Source: an uncultured Bacteroidales bacterium (GTDB lineage: Bacteria > Bacteroidota > Bacteroidia > Bacteroidales > Bacteroidaceae). From it: 64,000 bases of DNA. The DNA lies in NCBI GenBank assembly GCA_945833885.1, contig CAMAFY010000007.1:1-64000 (forward strand), given 5' to 3'. The number at the start of each line of letters is the position of its first letter. Position 1 is the first letter of the stretch. Below, piece after piece: positions 59,855-64,000 of the stretch. A program made the position numbers and the translations under genes. The notes beneath the pieces were generated by a model. It did not search any database, was not told where the DNA came from, and saw only the letters and a program-made list of their open reading frames with translations.

Positions 59855-59886
59855 CAAAGGTATGCAAAAAAACGGAATCTGACAAA
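59855..59886 (-). promoter_or_regulatory. ruvB promoter, embedded in the rpsT terminator
   Basis: -7 TACCTTTG (59855-59862) and -33 TTTG (59883-59886), with a 20-bp spacer on minus. The -33 lies in the loop and right stem of the rpsT terminator hairpin. Confidence 0.7.
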
Positions 59887-59901
59887 TGTCAGACTCCGTT
59901 T
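59866..59901 (-). terminator. rpsT terminator
   Basis: A 14-bp stem with one mismatch (AACGGAATCTGACA 59871-59884 with TGTCAGACTCCGTT 59887-59900) and a T7 run on minus. It lies 54 bp past the rpsT stop. Confidence 0.9.
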
Positions 59902-59954
59902 CATATTATTTTCGTTGTTTCGTGACGGCAGTTGTGGCTGTCGTCAGCGACACC

Positions 59955-60209
59955 TTAAGCGAGGCTGTTGACGTGGAGCATGAGGCTGCTCTTGATGTTC
60001 GATGCCTTATTCTTGTGGATGGTGTTGTTCTTTGCAAGTTTGTCGAGCATCTTCTGCACCTTGGGGAGGAGGGCAACTGCCTCAGCCTTGTCGGTGGTAG
60101 CGCGAAGTTTGCGAACAGCGTTGCGCATCGTCTTGGCATAGTAACGGTTGTGGAGACGGCGGGTAGCGGTCTGGCGGATGCGCTTCATTGATGACTTGTG
60201 ATTTGCCAT
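59955..60209 (-). CDS. rpsT: 30S ribosomal protein S20
   Basis: The ATG at 60209 gives 84 residues, the usual S20 size. It starts [18 protein letters not shown] and has the helical [18 protein letters not shown] region ([18 protein letters not shown]) and the conserved [18 protein letters not shown] block near the C-terminus. Upstream in-frame codons are not S20. It binds 16S rRNA as a primary assembly protein. The leader lies between tRNA-Glu and the gene. Confidence 0.97.
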   Translation of the reverse strand: MANHKSSMKRIRQTATRRLHNRYYAKTMRNAVRKLRATTDKAEAVALLPKVQKMLDKLAKNNTIHKNKASNIKSSLMLHVNSLA

Positions 60210-60495
60210 TGTTTCTTTAGGGGAATTATTCCTTTTGTGGGAAAATGATACAAATAGATAAGTGTGTGGATTGTTGGGGATTCCAGTCAAGCATTGCAAG
60301 GAGGAAAATGGGCGTCTCCCGACGCTACGCGCTCTGCTTCGGCTGTTGTCCTCGCGCGCATCACATGTTTATAACGTAAAAAAGAGAAAAATCAGCGTGC
60401 TGTGCGAGGGCTCGCTAAATTTTTCACCTTTCTCCGTCAGGGCTTTTCAAGAATTTTCATGATGGCCCATGTGTGCAAACTTTTGCAAGTTTTGT
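60210..60495. other. Gap between rpsT and tRNA-Glu
   Basis: About 290 bp. I see no gene. A G+C-rich patch at 60300-60360 could pair locally, and a TATCTATTTG-like word at about 60251-60260 (minus) is close to, but not, the -7 consensus for rpsT. Confidence 0.5.
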
Positions 60496-60565
60496 AGTCC
60501 CTAGGGGAATCGAACCCCTCTTTAGAGAATGAAAATCTCTCGTCCTAACCGATAGACGAAGGGAC
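60496..60565 (-). tRNA. tRNA-Glu (anticodon TTC)
   Basis: On minus: acceptor GTCCCTT, D arm TCGGTTAGGA, anticodon arm AGAGA-TTTTCAT-TCTCT (anticodon TTC) and T arm GGGGTTCGATTCCCC. CCA is not encoded. Confidence 0.95.
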
Positions 60566-60627
60566 CATCGCTCATCTTTGCCGTGTTTTTCGCCGCGTTG
60601 TGCGGCGTTGTGGCCGATTTGCGAGTG

Positions 60628-60658
60628 CAAAGTTAGGTGCTTTTCCGTTTTCTTCAAA
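60628..60658 (-). promoter_or_regulatory. Promoter of tRNA-Glu
   Basis: -7 TAACTTTG (60628-60635) and -33 TTTG (60655-60658), spacer exactly 19 bp on minus. The transcript start is about 55 bp upstream of the tRNA. From here to 61109 I see no gene. Confidence 0.8.
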
Positions 60659-61109
60659 GCGTTGTGCCGTAAAAAGTTCTAAAAATCTTGTGTTTTGCCC
60701 CAAAATTGCAAAGCCGACGTCTTAATTCGTGCGATTTCGCCTGCTTTTTCACCTTCTCCGCTTCTGATTCGTGCGGAATATTTTTGGTGGTATTTCAGAT
60801 AGAAAATTCCTGTTTTCCTCCTTTCCGTTCAAAAATTATCGTTATTTTTGCCGTCGTCATGCCCCTTGCCGCCCGTTTCCCTTCCGTGTTCGCCCGTGTA
60901 TATGGTTGCCATATTTCTTAAATTGGTACGAGGGTACATCTTTGCAATAAGGAAAGGTCCGCGGGGGAAGTCTGCGGCTAAAGGTGAGTTCCGCAAATTG
61001 GATTTGTCGGATTTCGCGTTGTTTTTCGAGAAGAGAATTTCTGTGATTGGTGAAATAAAGCGTACTTCGTGACTGAATGAACCGGAATCTCAAGCCGGAA
61101 AGCGAGCGG

Positions 61110-61176
61110 AAGGCGACAAAACGCGCCCCACTTACAATAAACAGTCTTTGCGGTTGAAATTTATAGAACCCACCTG
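61110..61176. repeat. ~67-bp element, copy 3 of 3
   Basis: AAGGCGACAAAACGCGCCCC at the left end and AATTTATAGAACCCACCT at the right. Here the right end is clearly the same word as the arm of the palindromic AGGTGGGTT elements. It lies 104 bp upstream of recO. Confidence 0.75.
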
Positions 61177-61279
61177 AAATGAAACCGATACGGCATTCAA
61201 CGTAGAGTATGGACACGTCTTTCACACGTAAAATTATGACTGTCCACTTGCTAAACACGTAGCATACATCCTAAATGAT

Positions 61280-62008
61280 ATGATAGAAACGCATCAGATA
61301 CTTGTTCTTGGTTCCACACGTTACGGCAGCGACCGCCTGCTGGTGCGTGCCCTCTCGCGTTCGGCGGGCCGCGTGACGCTCAGCCTTCCCCTGACCCACA
61401 GCCCGCGTTCACCGATGCGTGCGAGCCTTTTCCGCCCCCTTGCCCATCTTGAAGTCATGTGGGAGGCCGGTCCTACCACCACGGTTTTCCGTCCGCGTAC
61501 GGTGCGCACGACCGAGCGCCACGACTCTATCATGTCGCAGCCCGACAAGATGGCCATCGTCATGTTTCTTGCCGAGTTCCTTTCCTACGCCACTTTGGAG
61601 GGCGACTTCGGCGAGGATTTCTTCGATTATCTGGTGAATGCCATCGGATGGCTCGATGCCTGTCCCGAAGGTTACGCCAATTTCCATGTCGTCTTCCTCT
61701 TCCGCCTGTCGCGATTCTTGGGAATCCAGCCCGATTGGGAGGAACTCCGGGGCGAAGGACGCTATTTTGACCTCCAGAATGCCGTCTTCACCGATGTCCG
61801 ACCCGTCCACAGCGCCTATCTTGAGGGCGATGAGGCGCACGCTGCACGGCAGTTGGCACGCATGAACTTCCCCACGATGCGCCTTTTCCGCCTCACCGGT
61901 GCGCAACGTACCGCCATCCTTCGCCGCCTCATCACCTTTTATCGCCTCCACCTTACCGGGTTCCCCCAACTGAAAAGCCTCGATGTGCTTGAGACGGTCT
62001 TCGGTTGA
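61280..62008 (+). CDS. recO: DNA repair protein RecO
   Basis: The 242-residue protein has the RecO layout: an N-terminal OB fold (residues ~1-80), then the helical part with DKMAIVMFLAEFLSYATLEG, NFHVVFLFRLSRFLGI and a C-terminal FRLTGAQRTAILRRLITFYRLHL segment. It lacks the zinc cysteines found in some RecO proteins, as is common in Bacteroidales. With RecR it loads RecA on gapped DNA. The ATG at 61280 is consistent with the OB fold. It has no neighbours on its strand for 1.1 kb. Confidence 0.9.
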   Translation: MIETHQILVLGSTRYGSDRLLVRALSRSAGRVTLSLPLTHSPRSPMRASLFRPLAHLEVMWEAGPTTTVFRPRTVRTTERHDSIMSQPDKMAIVMFLAEFLSYATLEGDFGEDFFDYLVNAIGWLDACPEGYANFHVVFLFRLSRFLGIQPDWEELRGEGRYFDLQNAVFTDVRPVHSAYLEGDEAHAARQLARMNFPTMRLFRLTGAQRTAILRRLITFYRLHLTGFPQLKSLDVLETVFG

Positions 62009-62210
62009 CCATGTTCCGAACCTTCGCGGCGTCGTGGCGACAATGCCGGTGAAGGTGAATGCCGGTGATGTGTGCAATTTTTTCCGGTGCGTTTTTCGGA
62101 TGCGGATTTCCTTTGTCCGCCTGCGGATAAACGCGCTGAGAATCCCCACGGAAGCCACCAGCGTCCCCTCCGTTTCCAAATATCGAAAAATCGTTTTCCC
62201 GTGTTTTTGG

Positions 62211-62395
62211 GGAAAACCACGCCACTTTCAGCGGAAAGTGCGGCAATACAGCCTGTAAACACCGGCACTTTCCACGCAGAAATGCGGCATTCCGTGCGTC
62301 GCTTTACGGCAGTTTACCCCTCTTTTTTACGGCGATTTCCCACCGTTTGTGCGTTTTCGGATACAGAAAACGCCGTTCCACGACCTTTTGACGCC
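62211..62395. repeat. 22-bp-period array, about eight degenerate units
   Basis: Starts at 62211, 62233, 62255, 62277 and about 62299 with CGGC anchors at 22 bp (62285, 62307), then weaker units to about 62395. Clear units are GGAAAGTGCGGCAATACAGC and CAGAAATGCGGCATTCCGTG. It lies downstream of recO with no gene on either side within 150 bp. Confidence 0.75.
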
Positions 62396-63184
62396 GCTCT
62401 TTTTGGTGTCGGATGGCGCCGATGAGGCGGAAAAAGTCAGGAATTCCCTTCAAAAAGGTCCAAAAGTCCGTGTCAACAGAATTTAAGGTCTTCATCGTTT
62501 TCCACCGCATTTCTTCCGCCCGTTTTCCGTGCGGAAGGGAGGTGTGTGTGCAATTTTTTCCGGCCGGCTTCCGGATGTTTCCGATAGGACTTTCCGTCTT
62601 CCCTCCGTCTTTCCGAAAATCTCCTGTGCGTAAATGCGGCAATGTCCGCATCAATCCGTTTCGGATAGATGGGGGGGGTATGCGGCTCTCGCGTACGCCG
62701 ACATCAGTTTGCCCGCGTCAAACGGGCGCGTGCAAACGAGATTGGTGCAATTCTTCCGTATGTGTACGTGCGTGCGTCGTGCGCCTACGTGCGGATTATT
62801 ATGATGTGTCTTTCGCCGCCCGCGTTTCATCGTGGCTGCATTCCGCCGGTCGGGAGCGCCCCGTTCCGATGCCGTTTCGCCCATCTCCGTTGCCGGAAAT
62901 CCTCTGAGGAAGGCAGTGGTGAACGGCGCTCTGGAGAGGAAAGTGTGCCAAAAAGTCAATAGGTCTACTGAAATTTTGTCGTAAAAAACTGTATATTAGG
63001 CAGTTAATGTGAAATTTTGTCATGTTTTCCTTCATCATCTATCCTCAGGAAGTCCGCTGGCAGATATTTTGCATCCCACAAAAGGCGTAAAGCCGCGGCC
63101 CGAAAACGTAAGGATTTTGGCGGAATTTCCTGCAAAATATTCCTCGTCAAACGGTTCGGAACACTTATAAAAAGTTTGAAAAGT
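62396..63184. other. Gap: no gene seen
   Basis: About 800 bp, mostly G+C-rich, without a credible gene. There is a second, weaker 22-bp-like patch at about 62560-62660, a GTGTGCAATTTTTTCC word at 62550, and two TGAAATTTTGTC words (62968 and 63010) just before the last gene. Confidence 0.6.
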
Positions 63185-63991
63185 ATGAATACAAAAGAGT
63201 CAGGACGACCGAAGTTTCATAATCTCAGGTTGTTTTTATTATCAGCAAGTGCATTGCTGCTGTTGACACCATCTTGTAAAGAAGGAAACAGGCAGACAAC
63301 GGAAAGTGAAGGAGAAAGCGGGCAAACAACGGAAATCCCGGAGGTCGTAAAGCCTGAAAAAGCATTGGTGGAACGTATAGACACCTGCAATCTCACCATA
63401 TTATATCCACATTTCAACAAGATTGACTTGGCTTGTGGAGAAATGCCTGAGGAAAAAGACACAACGGTTATAATGTGTGCCGCAGCATGTTATACAGGAA
63501 ACTGTTTAGATACATTCATGCACAACAACATTGCAGGTGACCATGTATCTGGCGGCATCAGATATAAAGGTTACAGAAGCAAAAGAAACACAGGGGCCTT
63601 TATCTATTATGGAGGGAAATGGGATTTCGTTTACAACAATTACAGCAGAGCATTAGACGAGGCTGCAAAGAATGGCGGAATGGCTTTTGCCCAGGAAATG
63701 ATGATCCATAATGGTAAGATAATGCCAACCGTCAGAAAAGACAACAATAGAAACCAGTTTCGTTCTCTGTGTCAAATTGGTGATAGGCTTTGCATTATAG
63801 AATCAAATGAGATAGTCCGTTTCGGCGATTTCAAGAAAGCGTTGCTACAACAAGGCGTAACCGAGGCGCTATATACCGATATGGGGCCAGGATGGAATCA
63901 TGCTTGGTATCGTTACAGAACAGATTCCGTTGTTGAACTGCATCCTAAAGTACATGACTATTGTACAAATTGGATAACATTTTACCAATAG
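63185..63991 (+). CDS. Lipoprotein resembling NAGPA-type phosphodiester glycosidases
   Basis: The ATG at 63185 gives 268 residues; a longer frame overlaps A+T-poor intergenic DNA. The signal ends LLLLTPSCKEG with a lipobox cysteine. Residues ~60-268 show a NAGPA/DUF2233-like order: MCAAACYTGNCLDTF, then EMMIHNGKIMPTVRKDNNRNQFRSL, GDRLCIIES and GVTEALYTDMGPGWN, equivalent to the usual G-x-x-x-A-x-N-L-D-G-G block. That family splits GlcNAc-1-phosphodiesters. Catalytic residues cannot be fixed from sequence alone, so the assignment is tentative. A+T content is much higher than in recO, which suggests transfer. Confidence 0.55.
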   Translation: MNTKESGRPKFHNLRLFLLSASALLLLTPSCKEGNRQTTESEGESGQTTEIPEVVKPEKALVERIDTCNLTILYPHFNKIDLACGEMPEEKDTTVIMCAAACYTGNCLDTFMHNNIAGDHVSGGIRYKGYRSKRNTGAFIYYGGKWDFVYNNYSRALDEAAKNGGMAFAQEMMIHNGKIMPTVRKDNNRNQFRSLCQIGDRLCIIESNEIVRFGDFKKALLQQGVTEALYTDMGPGWNHAWYRYRTDSVVELHPKVHDYCTNWITFYQ

Positions 63992-64000
63992 AACAACAAT

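Noticed and set aside
60300..60420. tmRNA, RNase P or SRP RNA
   Set aside because: The G+C-rich patch can pair locally but shows none of the conserved core motifs of these RNAs.
62413..62962. 164-residue and 97-residue open frames past recO
   Set aside because: They arise from G+C-rich DNA with degenerate 22-bp units. The predicted proteins are Arg/Cys-rich without domain or signal.

Overview
This window looks like a chromosomal segment of a Bacteroidales bacterium, most likely Prevotellaceae or a close relative. The evidence is a SusC/SusD pair, many exported lipoproteins, a BspA-type leucine-rich-repeat protein, DUF3109 and DUF3244 proteins, and promoters of the Bacteroidetes type (-33 TTTG, 17-21 bp spacer, -7 TAnnTTTG) ahead of several genes and both tRNAs. 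G+C is moderately high for the order. A few genes (the small cell-envelope genes near the left end, the 1279-residue coiled-coil lipoprotein and the last gene) are visibly richer in A+T.

Layout. 1-2.1 kb is non-coding and packed with repeats. 2.1-4.5 kb holds three small exported proteins, all on minus. 4.9-6.5 kb (+) is a membrane-anchored TPR protein with a C-terminal helix-turn-helix. 6.7-9.6 kb holds an esterase and an ATP-grasp ligase (minus), divergent from a peptidase S51 protein (plus), with two overlapping and nearly symmetric promoters between them. 10.1-21.9 kb (minus) is a glycan-utilisation block: GH92 mannosidase, LRR protein, SusC, SusD and GH89 alpha-N-acetylglucosaminidase. 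22-30.4 kb (minus) holds housekeeping genes: rsgA, frr, priA, rnhB, a YbjQ-family gene and sufC-sufD-sufS, with an unusually short SufD and no sufB beside it. 31.5-36.2 kb (minus) holds two lipoproteins, one a very long coiled coil. 37-41 kb (minus) has a FucO-like lactaldehyde reductase and pnp. 41.8-45 kb (+) is a large secreted multidomain protein. 45.6-60.6 kb (minus) has a NUDIX hydrolase, an M16 protease, a polysaccharide flippase, tRNA-Gln(TTG), a DUF3109 protein, an EndoH/EndoF-like GH18, ung, speA, aroK, topA, ybeY, ruvB, rpsT and tRNA-Glu(TTC). 61.3-62 kb (+) is recO. The window ends with a complete lipoprotein gene that resembles NAGPA-type phosphodiester glycosidases.

How the genes work together. 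The SusCD, GH92, GH89 and LRR block points to uptake and trimming of host- or yeast-type glycans carrying alpha-mannose and alpha-GlcNAc. The separate EndoH-like GH18 could release N-glycans for the same purpose. FucO would reduce lactaldehyde from fucose or rhamnose. The flippase, M16 protease and NUDIX genes look like one operon.

The most unusual content is between the genes. Degenerate tandem arrays with a strict 22-bp period recur in at least seven intergenic places, each unit carrying an inverted AAAG/CTTT pair. One array lies in the inferred leader of frr and one lies upstream of speA. A second family consists of inverted arms with an AGGTGGGTT core, whose arm also forms the right end of a ~67-bp element present three times. 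I found no CRISPR array, intact insertion sequence, prophage or rRNA operon.
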